From the NCBI GenBank assembly GCA_046351135.1, contig JAXLZA010000009.1:186001-250000 (forward strand): DNA of 64,000 nt, read 5' to 3'. Position 1 is the stretch's first letter. Each line of letters begins with the position of its first letter. Positions 31,438 through 39,683 of the stretch are shown one piece after another. Made by a program: the position numbers and the translations under genes. Source of the DNA: UBA4427 sp046351135. Lineage in GTDB: Bacteria > Myxococcota_A > UBA9160 > UBA4427. Under the pieces are notes generated by a model. It was given only the letters and a program-made list of their open reading frames with translations, made no database searches and had not been told where the DNA came from.

Positions 31438-33486
31438 TCAGAACAGATCGCCCTGCTTCGGTCGGACGGACCTGCCCGGTGGCTGACCTTTGGGCGACGA
31501 AGCGCGGCCGCTGCCGCCGCCTTCCTCGCCCCCGTCGCCGGACGCCTTGCGCGCCCCGCCCTTCGGCCCCGAGCCCGCCGGCGCCGCGGTGAAGCGGACC
31601 TTCGCGACGGGCTTCGGCGCGAGGCGCGTCCCGCGCGCGTTCGGGCTCGTCAGCTCGAGCTCACGCAGATCGAACTTCATGTCCTTGAGCCGCTGGCGCT
31701 TCGCGGGGACGAACTCCATCTCGACCGTGCCCGTCTCGCCGGCGGGCAGGAGGAGATCGATCTTGCCTTCCTTGTCCTTGATGAGCTGGTATTCCTTGTT
31801 CCGGATGAACTTCTCGATCCGGATGCGCTTCGCGAAGGCGGTGCGGGACTTGTCGCGGTAGACGACGGTGAACTCCTTGCCCTTCTCCTCGTCGAAGACT
31901 TCGGCGTAGAGGAGCGGCGCCGTGAAGAGGACCTTCTCCGGAGCGTTCATGATCCGGTAGGTGCCGTCCTTCGCGATCGCGAGCACGTTCTCGAACTCGG
32001 AGACGTTGAGCTTGAAGAGCTCGCCGCGGACCTCGGTACCGAAATAGCTCGTCTCCTTGTCGTAGGAGAGCTTCAGGTTCTGGCGGGCGACGGCCTTCTT
32101 GTCGACGGCCTGGATCTCGGTGATCCGCGTCTTGCGCGGGTAGCGCGCGCCGTACTTCTTGAGCATGCCCTCGAGATACTGGATGGTCGTCTTGACCATG
32201 TTCTTCAGCTTGCGGTCGATCTCGGCGATCTTCTTGTCGATCTCCTCGATTTCCTTGCGGTTCTTCTCGATGTCGTAGGCCGAGATCCGCCGGATGCGCA
32301 GGTCGAGGAGCCGCGTCACGTCCTCGTCGACCATGGGCCGCACGAAGAGCTTTTCGAAGGCCTTCATGCCGGAGACGACGGCCTGGCGGACGGCGTCCGA
32401 GGTCGTCTTGTCCTCGATCTGCTTGTAGACGCGCTTCTCGACGAAGATCTGCTCTAGGGTCAGCCAGTGCTTGCGGTCGACGAGCTCGCCGCGGTCGTAC
32501 TCGAGCTCGCGCTTCAGCTGGTCCTTGAGCCGATCGGTCAGCCGCCGGGTGATCTCGCTGACCGTCAGCTGGACCGGCTTGCGGTCGTCGATCACGATCA
32601 GGTTCGAGGCGACCGAGACGGAGCAGTCCGTATACGCGTAGAGCTGCGGGATGACCTCGTCGGCGTCTACGCCGCGGGGCAGCTCGAGCTCGATCTCGAC
32701 CCGTTCGGTCGTGAAGTCGTTGATCGACGCGATCTTGACGCGGCCCTTCTGGACCGCCGCCTCGATCGAAGCGATGATCGACTCGGTCGTCGTCCCGAAC
32801 GGCAGCTCGCGGATGACGACGGTCTTGCGGTCCTTCGCCTCGATCCGCGCGCGGACGTCGACCTTGCCGCGGCCGTCTTCGTAGGCCGCGACGTCCATCA
32901 GGCCGCCCTGCGCGAAGTCCGGGAAGAGCTCGAACTCCTCCTTGTTGAGCACCGCGATCTGCGCCTGCCAGATCTCCGGCAGATTATGAGGGAGGATGCG
33001 CGTCGACATGCCGACGGCGATGCCCTCGGCGCCGGTCATCAGGACGACGGGCAGCTTCGCGGGAAGGGAGACCGGCTCGTCGTTGCGCCCGTCGTAGGAC
33101 GGCACGAACTCCGTCAGCGCCGGGTGGAACATGGTCTCGAGCGCGAGCTCGGTCAGCCGGCACTCGATGTAGCGCGGGGCGGCGGCGGCATGGCCGGTCA
33201 GCAGGTTCCCGAAGTTCCCCTGCCGCTCGATGAAGTAGTCCTTGTTCGCCAGCACGACGAGCGCGTCGCCGATCGACGCGTCGCCATGGGGATGGAGCTT
33301 CATCGTGTCGCCGATGACGTTGGCCACCTTGTGGAAGCGGCCGTCGTTCATGCGGAAGAGCGTATGCAGGATGCGGCGCTGGACCGGCTTCAGGCCGTCG
33401 CGCAGATCGGGGATCGCGCGATCGAGGATGAAGTAGCTCGCATACTCGATGAAGTGGTCCTTCATCAGCGATTCGAGGCGACTCAT
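31438..33486 (-). CDS. parC: DNA topoisomerase IV subunit A
   Basis: Breakage-reunion subunit of the type IIA topoisomerase that decatenates chromosomes. The 682-residue protein has LKPVQRRILHTLFRM (about 32-46), HPHGDASIGDALV in the winged helix, and AAPRYIECRLTELAL with the active tyrosine (Tyr about 105). A long coiled coil (about 425-465, EKNRKEIEEIDKKIAEIDRK) and a short C-terminal region follow, with a Gly/Ser-rich tail from about residue 640. It lacks the full six-bladed GyrA pinwheel, which fits the short ParC type. The last five residues, QGDLF, match the sliding-clamp-binding consensus. It starts one base after the parE stop. Confidence 0.94.
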   Translation of the reverse strand: MSRLESLMKDHFIEYASYFILDRAIPDLRDGLKPVQRRILHTLFRMNDGRFHKVANVIGDTMKLHPHGDASIGDALVVLANKDYFIERQGNFGNLLTGHAAAAPRYIECRLTELALETMFHPALTEFVPSYDGRNDEPVSLPAKLPVVLMTGAEGIAVGMSTRILPHNLPEIWQAQIAVLNKEEFELFPDFAQGGLMDVAAYEDGRGKVDVRARIEAKDRKTVVIRELPFGTTTESIIASIEAAVQKGRVKIASINDFTTERVEIELELPRGVDADEVIPQLYAYTDCSVSVASNLIVIDDRKPVQLTVSEITRRLTDRLKDQLKRELEYDRGELVDRKHWLTLEQIFVEKRVYKQIEDKTTSDAVRQAVVSGMKAFEKLFVRPMVDEDVTRLLDLRIRRISAYDIEKNRKEIEEIDKKIAEIDRKLKNMVKTTIQYLEGMLKKYGARYPRKTRITEIQAVDKKAVARQNLKLSYDKETSYFGTEVRGELFKLNVSEFENVLAIAKDGTYRIMNAPEKVLFTAPLLYAEVFDEEKGKEFTVVYRDKSRTAFAKRIRIEKFIRNKEYQLIKDKEGKIDLLLPAGETGTVEMEFVPAKRQRLKDMKFDLRELELTSPNARGTRLAPKPVAKVRFTAAPAGSGPKGGARKASGDGGEEGGGSGRASSPKGQPPGRSVRPKQGDLF

Positions 33487-33487
33487 A

Positions 33488-35377
33488 TCACAGCACGTCC
33501 GTCGCGAGGTTGTCGACGATGAAGTCGCGGCGCTCGGGGGTGTTCTTGCCCATGAAGAACTCGAGGCTGCGGGCGACCTCGCCCATCGAGCCGACGTCGA
33601 CCGGCACGAGGCGCATGTCCTTCCCGATGAACTGCCCGAACTCCTTCGGGCTGATCTCGCCGAGGCCCTTGAAGCGGGTCACCTCGGCGCCCTTCAGCGC
33701 CGCCGTCGCTGCGTCGCGCTCCTGCTCCGAATAGCAGTAGCGGGTCTCGGCCTTGTTGCGGACGCGGAAGAGCGGCGTCTCGAGGATGAAGACGTGGCCC
33801 TTGAGCACGAGGTCCTCGAAGTAGCGCAGGAAGAAGGTCAGCAGCAGGTTTCGGATGTGCATCCCGTCGACGTCGGCGTCGGTCGCGAGCACGACCCGGT
33901 TGTACCGCAGACCCTCGAGCGAGTCCTCGATCCCGAGCGCCCGCATGATGTTGTAGAGCTCTTCGTTCTTGTAGATGGCGTCGCGCTTGAGGCCGTGGCA
34001 GTTGAGCGGCTTGCCCTTCAGCGAGAAGATCGCCTGGGTATAGACGTCGCGGGTCGGGACCATGACGCCGGCCGCCGAGTCGCCCTCCGACAGGAAGATC
34101 GTCGTCTCGTCCCGGCGCTTCGTCGTCTGGTCGTCGTAGTGGTACTTGCAGTCGGTCAGCTTCGGGATCCGGATCGCGACCTTCTTCGCGCGGTCCCGGG
34201 CCTCCTTCTTGATGGCCGAGAGCTCCTTCCGGATGCGCTCGTTCATCGTGACCTTCTCGAGGATCGTCTTCGCGTCCTCGGGATGCTCGTGGAGGAAGCG
34301 GACGACCTTGTCGCGCACCGCCGGCACGAGCCAGCCCCGCACGTCCGCCGAGCCGAGCTTGTTCTTCGTCTGGCTCTCGAAGACCGGGTCCTGGAGCTTG
34401 ACCGCAACCGCCGCGATGAGCCCGTCGCGGACGTCTTCGCCGGCGAAGCTCTTCTTGAAGTGCTCGTTGACGGCCTTGAGGATCCCCTCGCGGAAGGCGC
34501 TCTGATGCGTCCCGCCGTCGTTCGTGTACTGGCCGTTCACGAAGGAGAAATAGGACTCACCGTAGGAGTTGCCGTGGGTGAACGCGAACTCGAAGCGGTC
34601 GCCCTCGCAGTGGGCGATCTCGTAGAGGGGCTCGGCGTCGCCGATCTCGTCGGTCAGCAGATCCTTGAGGCCGTTCTTGCTCTGATAGGTCTCACCGTTG
34701 TAGGCGAGCTTGAGCCCGCTGTTCAGGTAGGCGTAGTAGCGCAGGCGGTGGGCGATGAACTCCTCGCGCCACTCGTATTTGCCGAAGATCTCGGTATCCG
34801 GCGTGAAGCGGATCCAGGTCCCGTTCGGCTCGTCGGTCTTGCCGTCCTTCTCGCTCTTGAGCTTCCCGCGCTCGAACGTCGCGTGCTTGAATCGGCCGTC
34901 GCGGACGCTCTTCACCTCGAAGGAGGAGGAGAGCGCGTTGACCGCCTTCGTGCCGACGCCGTTCAGACCGACCGAGAACTGGAAGACGTCGTCGTTGTAC
35001 TTGCCGCCCGTGTTGATCTGGCTGACGCAGTCGACGACCTTGCCCAGCGGAATGCCGCGGCCGTAGTCGCGGATCTCCACCGTCGCGCCGTCGCGGGCGA
35101 TCTCGATCTTCTTGCCCGCGCCCATGATGAACTCGTCGATCGAGTTGTCGACGACCTCCTTCAGCATGACGTAGATGCCGTCGACGGGCGTCGAGCCGTC
35201 GCCGAGGCGGCCGATGTACATGCCGGTCCGCAGGCGGATGTGGGACAGCGCGTCGAGCGTCTGGATCGCCTTCTCGTCGTAGGCGACCTTCGCACCGGTC
35301 GGGGCGCCAGAAGGGGCCGCGGACGCGGCGGCTCCCCTGGCGGCGGGGGCGGAAGTCTGGGCGGCTGCCTTCGTCAT
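33488..35377 (-). CDS. parE: DNA topoisomerase IV subunit B
   Basis: ATPase subunit of topoisomerase IV (629 residues). GHKL features: YVMLKEVVDNSIDEFIMG (Glu/Asn, about 70-87), RDYGRGIPLGKV (about 100-111) and VGLNGVGTKAVNAL (about 138-151). TOPRIM features: TTIFLSEGDSAAGVMVPTR (about 418-436) and VVLATDADVDGMHIRNLLL. It lacks the GyrB-specific insert, supporting ParE. ATG at 35377 gives a 32-residue Ala-rich lead; the conserved part begins at TLDALSHIRLRTGMYIGR. It is operonic with parC, and its own control region is the 282 bases shared with the divergent RHH gene. Confidence 0.94.
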   Translation of the reverse strand: MTKAAAQTSAPAARGAAASAAPSGAPTGAKVAYDEKAIQTLDALSHIRLRTGMYIGRLGDGSTPVDGIYVMLKEVVDNSIDEFIMGAGKKIEIARDGATVEIRDYGRGIPLGKVVDCVSQINTGGKYNDDVFQFSVGLNGVGTKAVNALSSSFEVKSVRDGRFKHATFERGKLKSEKDGKTDEPNGTWIRFTPDTEIFGKYEWREEFIAHRLRYYAYLNSGLKLAYNGETYQSKNGLKDLLTDEIGDAEPLYEIAHCEGDRFEFAFTHGNSYGESYFSFVNGQYTNDGGTHQSAFREGILKAVNEHFKKSFAGEDVRDGLIAAVAVKLQDPVFESQTKNKLGSADVRGWLVPAVRDKVVRFLHEHPEDAKTILEKVTMNERIRKELSAIKKEARDRAKKVAIRIPKLTDCKYHYDDQTTKRRDETTIFLSEGDSAAGVMVPTRDVYTQAIFSLKGKPLNCHGLKRDAIYKNEELYNIMRALGIEDSLEGLRYNRVVLATDADVDGMHIRNLLLTFFLRYFEDLVLKGHVFILETPLFRVRNKAETRYCYSEQERDAATAALKGAEVTRFKGLGEISPKEFGQFIGKDMRLVPVDVGSMGEVARSLEFFMGKNTPERRDFIVDNLATDVL

Positions 35378-35609
35378 CGGGACGCGTTCGACCTCTTCTC
35401 CATGCGGTCCACCGAGCAAGGGTCGGGCCGTCGCGAGCCTCCCGATCGGGAGATCCGCGCGCCGAGCACGAGCTGGGGGTGGGGGCGGGGCACAGGGTCG
35501 GCCATCTCGGGCTGGCGTCAAGGTGAGGCCGTCGGAGTTCGGGGGGATGCCATCGATTCACACCTCGACCCGCAAAATCCGCTCATGGCCCCGGGTGCGC
35601 CAATCTCTT

Positions 35610-35650
35610 GTATTGACGTGTATTGACGTCAAATTCTTGCAGTCTAGACT
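35610..35650 (+). promoter_or_regulatory. Promoter with overlapping repeats for RHH-NTase operon
   Basis: GTATTGACGT is tandemly duplicated (35610-35619, 35620-35629). The second copy contains -35 TTGACG (35623-35628), 16 bases before -10 TAGACT (35645-35650). Two perfect palindromes cover the boxes: TTGACGTCAA (35623-35632) on the -35 and AGTCTAGACT (35641-35650) on the -10. The -10 ends nine bases before the RHH ATG, so the mRNA should be leaderless or nearly so. The pattern suits autorepression by the RHH protein. Confidence 0.6.
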
Positions 35651-35659
35651 GCCGCCGTC

Positions 35660-36163
35660 ATGAAGGAATCCAGGTCGACCCAGCTCCAGATCCGGGTCTC
35701 GCCCGGCCAGAAGAGGGCGATCCAGGCCGCCGCGCAGCGGGCCGGGCGCTCGGTCTCGGCCTGGGTCCTCGGGCGGCTGCTGCCCTCCGCCGCAGAGGAG
35801 CTCGCGAGCGCGATCGCCGGCCTCGGGGAGACGAAGAACGGGAGCGAGCGCTCGTTCGCCTTCGCGGAGATCCTCGACCTCCTCGTCCGCCTCTCACGCG
35901 AGGATCTGACCCAGGCGATCGAGCATCCGCCCGCGCGGCCGCTCGATCCCTACTGGTCCAACTACCTCGCGGCCACGATCGAGCAGGCGGCCGCAGCCCG
36001 GAACGTCCGGGTCCCGGACTGGGTGAAGGCGATCCCGCCCCTCGAAGAGCCCGCCTTCGGCTCATCGCTCTCGAGCCTCCGGCTTCATCTCCTGATCGCG
36101 TCGCCGCCCCCCTTTGCCGCCCGCAATCTCTTCATCGACACGGCGCTCGGCGGGCGGGTCTGA
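35660..36163 (+). CDS. Ribbon-helix-helix protein, probable antitoxin
   Basis: A 167-residue protein. Residues 1-45 are a ribbon-helix-helix DNA-binding unit: RSTQLQIRVSPGQKRAIQAA (strand then helix 1) and AGRSVSAWVLGRLLP (helix 2). The remainder is helical (FAFAEILDLLVRLSREDLTQAI) and ends with YLAATIEQAAAARNVRVPDW and a compact LHLLIASPPPFAARNLFIDT motif (about 143-162). That C-terminal motif is one I associate with antitoxins preceding nucleotidyltransferase toxins. It is followed six bases later by such a nucleotidyltransferase. The palindromic promoter supports autoregulation. Confidence 0.75.
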   Translation: MKESRSTQLQIRVSPGQKRAIQAAAQRAGRSVSAWVLGRLLPSAAEELASAIAGLGETKNGSERSFAFAEILDLLVRLSREDLTQAIEHPPARPLDPYWSNYLAATIEQAAAARNVRVPDWVKAIPPLEEPAFGSSLSSLRLHLLIASPPPFAARNLFIDTALGGRV

Positions 36164-36169
36164 CGCCCC

Positions 36170-36700
36170 ATGGCCGCCCTGACCCGCGCCCAGATCCTCG
36201 ACCTCCTGCACGAGCTGAACGTCGAGCTCGCCTCACGCAACGTGATCGGCCAGCTCCAGCTCGCCGGCGGCGCGGTCATGTGTCTCGTCTTCCGTTCTCG
36301 AGACGCAACGCGCGGAGTCGATGCCACCTTCGAGCCTACCTCGATCCTGCTCGACGCCGCGCTCGCGATCGCCGCGCGGCACGGCCTCCCCGACGGCTGG
36401 CTCAACCATGCGGTCAAGGGCTACCTGAGCGATCGCGGAACCTTCGACTCGTTCCTCGAGCTCGACCATTTGCGCGTGTTCGTCGCAGACGCGCGCTACA
36501 TGCTCGCGATGAAAGTGCTCACGTTCCGGATTGGAGAGGGGTATGGGGACGAGGAGGACGTCCGGTATCTGCTACGGCATCTCGACATCACGCGACGGGA
36601 CGAGGCCGAAGCGATTCTTGGCGCCTACTATCCGATCGAGGGTTATCCGATGTATGCGATCGAGGCGGTGAGAGAGCTGGTCGAGATGAGGCGGAGGTGA
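36170..36700 (+). CDS. Nucleotidyltransferase-fold protein (DUF6036/AbiEii/MenT-like), probable toxin
   Basis: A 176-residue protein with a minimal polymerase-beta-like NTase core: QLQLAGGAVMCLVFRSRDAT (GG about 33-34) and TRGVDATFEP (acidic residue about 51), then YMLAMKVLTFRIGEGYGDEED with a helix that normally helps hold the nucleotide, and DVRYLLRHLDIT. Only part of the usual two-aspartate motif is evident, so catalysis needs checking. It directly follows an RHH protein. Enzymes of this group include tRNA-modifying type IV/II toxins. I infer a toxin-antitoxin pair; a housekeeping role is less likely given its place beside other accessory genes. Confidence 0.7.
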   Translation: MAALTRAQILDLLHELNVELASRNVIGQLQLAGGAVMCLVFRSRDATRGVDATFEPTSILLDAALAIAARHGLPDGWLNHAVKGYLSDRGTFDSFLELDHLRVFVADARYMLAMKVLTFRIGEGYGDEEDVRYLLRHLDITRRDEAEAILGAYYPIEGYPMYAIEAVRELVEMRRR

Positions 36701-36861
36701 GGTCGAGCTGGCCTGGCTCGAGCGTGATCTCGTCGAGCCGGCGCTCCTCCCATGAACTCGCCGATCCTGATGTCCAGTGCTCTGCCCGATTGCCGTTCTC
36801 AGGCGAGCAAGACTTGCGCACTCGTCAAGTCGAGGACATCGATGTCGGGCGCGAGAACGCC
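36700..36861 (-). pseudogene. Possible decayed PIN-domain (VapC-like) toxin fragment
   Basis: Reading the minus strand from 36861, the frame gives GVLAPDIDVLDLTSAQVLLA, a stop at 36801-36799, then in the same frame ERQSGRALDIRIGEFMGGAP followed by ARRDHARARPARPHL. The pattern (VLDLTSAQ, GR-LDIRD-GEI-AGI and ARR-TLATRNVRHF in intact proteins, from memory) resembles the C-terminal half of PIN-domain toxins. No start or N-terminal half is present. The resemblance is modest and could be chance. Confidence 0.28.
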
Positions 36862-36955
36862 GATTCACGACTGATATCCCAGCGCTCACCCGACTATCCG
36901 TTTCCGGCGACTCGTCATCTTCTGCGCGAGCGAATGCGGAGCGGAGCCTGGCTCA

Positions 36956-37294
36956 GTGAGACTGCCGAACTGCGTGCACGCCGAAGTCGCCCCGGAGAAG
37001 GTTCGACACTACCTCCTGTCTTCTCAGCATCGGTTCGGACGATTCAAGGCACGCTTCTTTCAGGCACTCGGATACGATGCCGAGAATTGGACTCGGCTCG
37101 CCGCGGATCTTCGAGCAATCGCTCGCTGGGGAGACGCTCAGCCAATCGAATCGCCCTTCGGAAAGAAGTTCTCTATCGTGTCGCTGATCGTGGGGCCCAA
37201 CGGTCGCTCAGCAATGATCGTGTCGATCTGGATCATCGACGCAAAGAGTTCCATACCCCGGTTCGTGACGGCCTATCCCGCGGAGGGACGATGA
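36956..37294 (+). CDS. DUF6883 domain protein
   Basis: A 112-residue protein from GTG 36956, with GGAG ten bases upstream. It matches DUF6883: EKVRHYLLSSQHRFGRFKAR (about 13-32), FFQALGYDAENWTRLAADLR, a G-KF strand region and SIWIIDAKSSIPRFVTAYP at the end. This domain is found alone next to DUF4926 proteins and also at the C-termini of polymorphic toxins, so a toxin-like role is plausible. It overlaps the DUF4926 gene by ATGA. G+C is visibly lower than in the flanks, suggesting horizontal arrival. Confidence 0.8.
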   Translation: MRLPNCVHAEVAPEKVRHYLLSSQHRFGRFKARFFQALGYDAENWTRLAADLRAIARWGDAQPIESPFGKKFSIVSLIVGPNGRSAMIVSIWIIDAKSSIPRFVTAYPAEGR

Positions 37295-37524
37295 GCTTCA
37301 AGACTCTCGAAATGATCGTGCTCGAACACGACCTCCCCGAGTACGCCCTCCTCAGAGGCGACCTCGGCACCGTCGTCCATGTCTACGAGAAGGGTGGGCT
37401 CGAGGTCGAGTTCGTGACGGCAGGGGGACGGACCGAGGCGGTCGTGACGCTCCGGGAAACCGATGTTCGCCCCGCTGGCGATTCCGACCTCGTGTCGGTC
37501 CGTCCGGCGCGTCGTTCGGCGTAG
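37291..37524 (+). CDS. DUF4926 domain protein
   Basis: A 77-residue protein of the DUF4926 type: MIVLEHDLPEYALLRGDLGT (about 8-27), VVHVYEKGGLEVEFVTAGG and AVVTLRETDVRP. It is a small SH3-like beta barrel. The ATG lies in the last codon and stop of the DUF6883 gene, so the two are translationally coupled. DUF4926/DUF6883 pairs recur across bacteria, with DUF4926 the likely neutralising partner if the pair is a toxin-antitoxin or toxin-immunity module. That role is inference. Confidence 0.8.
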   Translation: MSFKTLEMIVLEHDLPEYALLRGDLGTVVHVYEKGGLEVEFVTAGGRTEAVVTLRETDVRPAGDSDLVSVRPARRSA

Positions 37525-37554
37525 ACTTCAGCCGGTCCGCAGCCAGCCCGTCCC

Positions 37555-38253
37555 TCAATCCAGATTCCGATTCCGAAACGTCCACACCGCCCCCGGCCCC
37601 GAGAACACGAGCAGCCGCCGATCCGTCCGCAGCTTCGCGAGGGTGTCCTCCGCGTCGATCGACTCGAGCGTCTCCCGCAGCTGGAAGGGCATCGAGGCGA
37701 AGCGGCCGACCTCGGGCGCGAGGCCGAGGGCGCGGCGGTTGGTGACGACGATGCCGACGGCGGCGCCGGCGCGGAGCGCCTCGATCGACTCCTCGGGCGT
37801 GAGCGCCTCTTCGACCCAGATGCCCGAAGGACCGACGAAGCCGAGCGCCCGGCGGCCGGTCGCGACGAGGGCGATGCGCTGGGCGACGAGCGCCCGGTCC
37901 GGGGCGCGCTCGGCGATCCGGTAGCGGACCTCGGCGAAGCCGCCCTGGACGCCGACGCCGATGGCGCGGTGGGTCGTCAGCACGATGCCGACGCGGCCGC
38001 GGCTCTCGTTGAAGAGGACGCTCTCCTCGAGGTCGAGGCGGAGCCGGCCCCGGCTGCCGGTGACCGAGCTGAAGGCGTAGAGGTCGCGCCCGTCCTGCTC
38101 GATCGTGATGACGTCGAGGCGGTCGACCTCGTCGGGGTAGAGGCCGACCTGGGCCGGAGCACGGCCGGCCGCGAGGGCCACCGCGACCCCGAGCCCGACC
38201 GCGAGCCCGCAGACCACCCCGCGCGTGCGGGCCTTCGAAGAGCGCCAGGACAT
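37555..38253 (-). CDS. Exported hypothetical protein
   Basis: A 232-residue protein from ATG 38253 with an N-terminal basic region and hydrophobic segment GVVCGLAVGLGVAVALAAGR, ending near APAQVG, a likely signal peptide. The mature part is beta-rich and repetitive: a strand with LYAFSSVTGSRGRLRLDL, then three repeats of the form VGIVLTTHRAIGVG, ALVATGRRALGFVG and VGIVVTNRRALGLAPEVGRF, each a hydrophobic strand, T-x-R-R/A-x-G. This resembles an imperfect beta-propeller or PH-like strand repeat. I recognise no family. No partner gene is obvious; it converges on the DUF4926 gene and diverges from dus. Confidence 0.75.
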   Translation of the reverse strand: MSWRSSKARTRGVVCGLAVGLGVAVALAAGRAPAQVGLYPDEVDRLDVITIEQDGRDLYAFSSVTGSRGRLRLDLEESVLFNESRGRVGIVLTTHRAIGVGVQGGFAEVRYRIAERAPDRALVAQRIALVATGRRALGFVGPSGIWVEEALTPEESIEALRAGAAVGIVVTNRRALGLAPEVGRFASMPFQLRETLESIDAEDTLAKLRTDRRLLVFSGPGAVWTFRNRNLD

Positions 38254-38495
38254 GGCCGGAGTGGACCCCTTCACGCGTCGGTGCGCAAGCGAGGGAGACC
38301 TCGGGCGCACCGCGAGTTCCGGCCGGACCGGGGACGCCGGGTCGCATTCCCGCGTGGGACGCCGAGCCCGCGCGAATGCACTCGGATTCGGGGCGCCGGA
38401 CTCGTCCTCGCTCTCTGCTCTCGGCCCCCACCGCCCGGCCCCCTGGCCCGGGTCCGCCCCTCCCCGGCCCGGATCTGGTATCTAACGGCCTCTAT

Positions 38496-39671
38496 ATGGA
38501 TCCCGTCTACGTCAGCCCCATCAACCGCGGCGTCGAGCCCGCCCGCCCCGGCGAGTTCCCGCCGGTCGCGATCGGCCCGATCTGCGCCGATCCGCCCGTC
38601 GTCCTCGCCCCGATGGCCGGCATCACGAACGCGCCCTTCCGCCGCCTCTGCCGCGGCTTCGGCGCCGGCCTCTACGTCTCCGAGATGATCACGGCGCGGG
38701 CCCTCGTCGAGCGCAACGAGAAGACGATGCGCCTCTCGGAGTTCGCGCCCGACGAGAGCCCGCGGAGCCTCCAGCTCTACGGTGTCGATCCGCATTACGT
38801 CGGCGAGGCGGTCAAGATGCTGGTCGGCGAGGACCGCATCGATCATCTCGACATGAACTTCGGTTGCCCCGTCAAGAAGGTCACCCGCAAAGGCGGCGGC
38901 GCCGCCATCCCCGCCAAGCCCCGGCTCCTCGAGGCGATCGTCCGCGCCGCCGTCCGCAACGCCGGCCCGATCCCCGTCACGATCAAGTTCCGCATCGGCA
39001 TCGAAGACGGCTGGCACACCTTCCTCGAGACCGGCCGCATCGCCGAGGGCGAAGGCTGCCGCGCCATCGCGCTGCACGCGCGCACCGCCGCCCAGCTCTA
39101 CGACGGTGAGGCGGATTGGAACGCGATCGGGGAGCTCAAGCAGGCCGTCCGCACGATTCCGGTCTTCGGCAACGGGGACATCTGGGAGGCGTGGGATGCA
39201 CTGCGCATGATGCGGCAGACGGGCTGCGACGGGGTCGTCGTCGGGCGGGGGTGTCTCGGGCGGCCGTGGCTGTTTCGGGATCTCGCGGACGTGTTTGCAG
39301 GGAGGCAGCCGGAGAATCCGCCGGATTTCGGCGAGATCGCCGAGACGATGAGACGGCACGCACGACTGCTATGCGAGTGGCAGGGTGAGCACTGGGGCAT
39401 CCGCGACTTCCGCAAACACGCGACCTGGTACACCAAGGGCTTCCCGGGCAGCACCAAGATGCGCGACAAGCTGATCCGCATCGAGTCGCTGGCGGAGCTC
39501 GACGCGATCCTCGAGGAAGGGGATCAGGCGGCGGCGTTTCCGCCGACGGCGATGCGGGCGAAGCGCGGGAAGAAGGGCGGGAGCCAGAAGGTCGTGCTGC
39601 CGGAGGGGTTCAGGAACGATCTGCAGGATGCGACGCCGCCGGAGGCGGAAGACGAGAGCGATGGGGGCTGA
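38496..39671 (+). CDS. dus: tRNA-dihydrouridine synthase
   Basis: FMN-dependent reductase of tRNA uridines (391 residues). It carries LAPMAGITNAPFRRLCRGFG (about 33-52), MNFGCPVKKVTRKGGG with the catalytic cysteine (about 129), VTIKFRIGIEDGWH and IPVFGNGDIWEAWDAL, as in DusB-type proteins, with VVVGRGCLGRPWLF near residue 250. An Arg/Lys-rich tail of about 50 residues follows the HTH-like C-terminal domain. A TGGTATCTA extended -10-like sequence ends 11 bases before the ATG (38484 vs 38496), so the transcript may have almost no leader; no ribosome site is visible. Confidence 0.93.
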   Translation: MDPVYVSPINRGVEPARPGEFPPVAIGPICADPPVVLAPMAGITNAPFRRLCRGFGAGLYVSEMITARALVERNEKTMRLSEFAPDESPRSLQLYGVDPHYVGEAVKMLVGEDRIDHLDMNFGCPVKKVTRKGGGAAIPAKPRLLEAIVRAAVRNAGPIPVTIKFRIGIEDGWHTFLETGRIAEGEGCRAIALHARTAAQLYDGEADWNAIGELKQAVRTIPVFGNGDIWEAWDALRMMRQTGCDGVVVGRGCLGRPWLFRDLADVFAGRQPENPPDFGEIAETMRRHARLLCEWQGEHWGIRDFRKHATWYTKGFPGSTKMRDKLIRIESLAELDAILEEGDQAAAFPPTAMRAKRGKKGGSQKVVLPEGFRNDLQDATPPEAEDESDGG

Positions 39672-39683
39672 GCCCGACTCGCC

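Noticed and set aside
31308..31592. GTG frame behind AGGAGAAGGAG on the plus strand
   Set aside because: Product is Arg/Pro-rich and antisense to the parC C-terminus; no family features.
36777..36959. 60-codon plus-strand frame in the island
   Set aside because: Arg/Ser-rich, no ribosome site, overlapped by better explanations.
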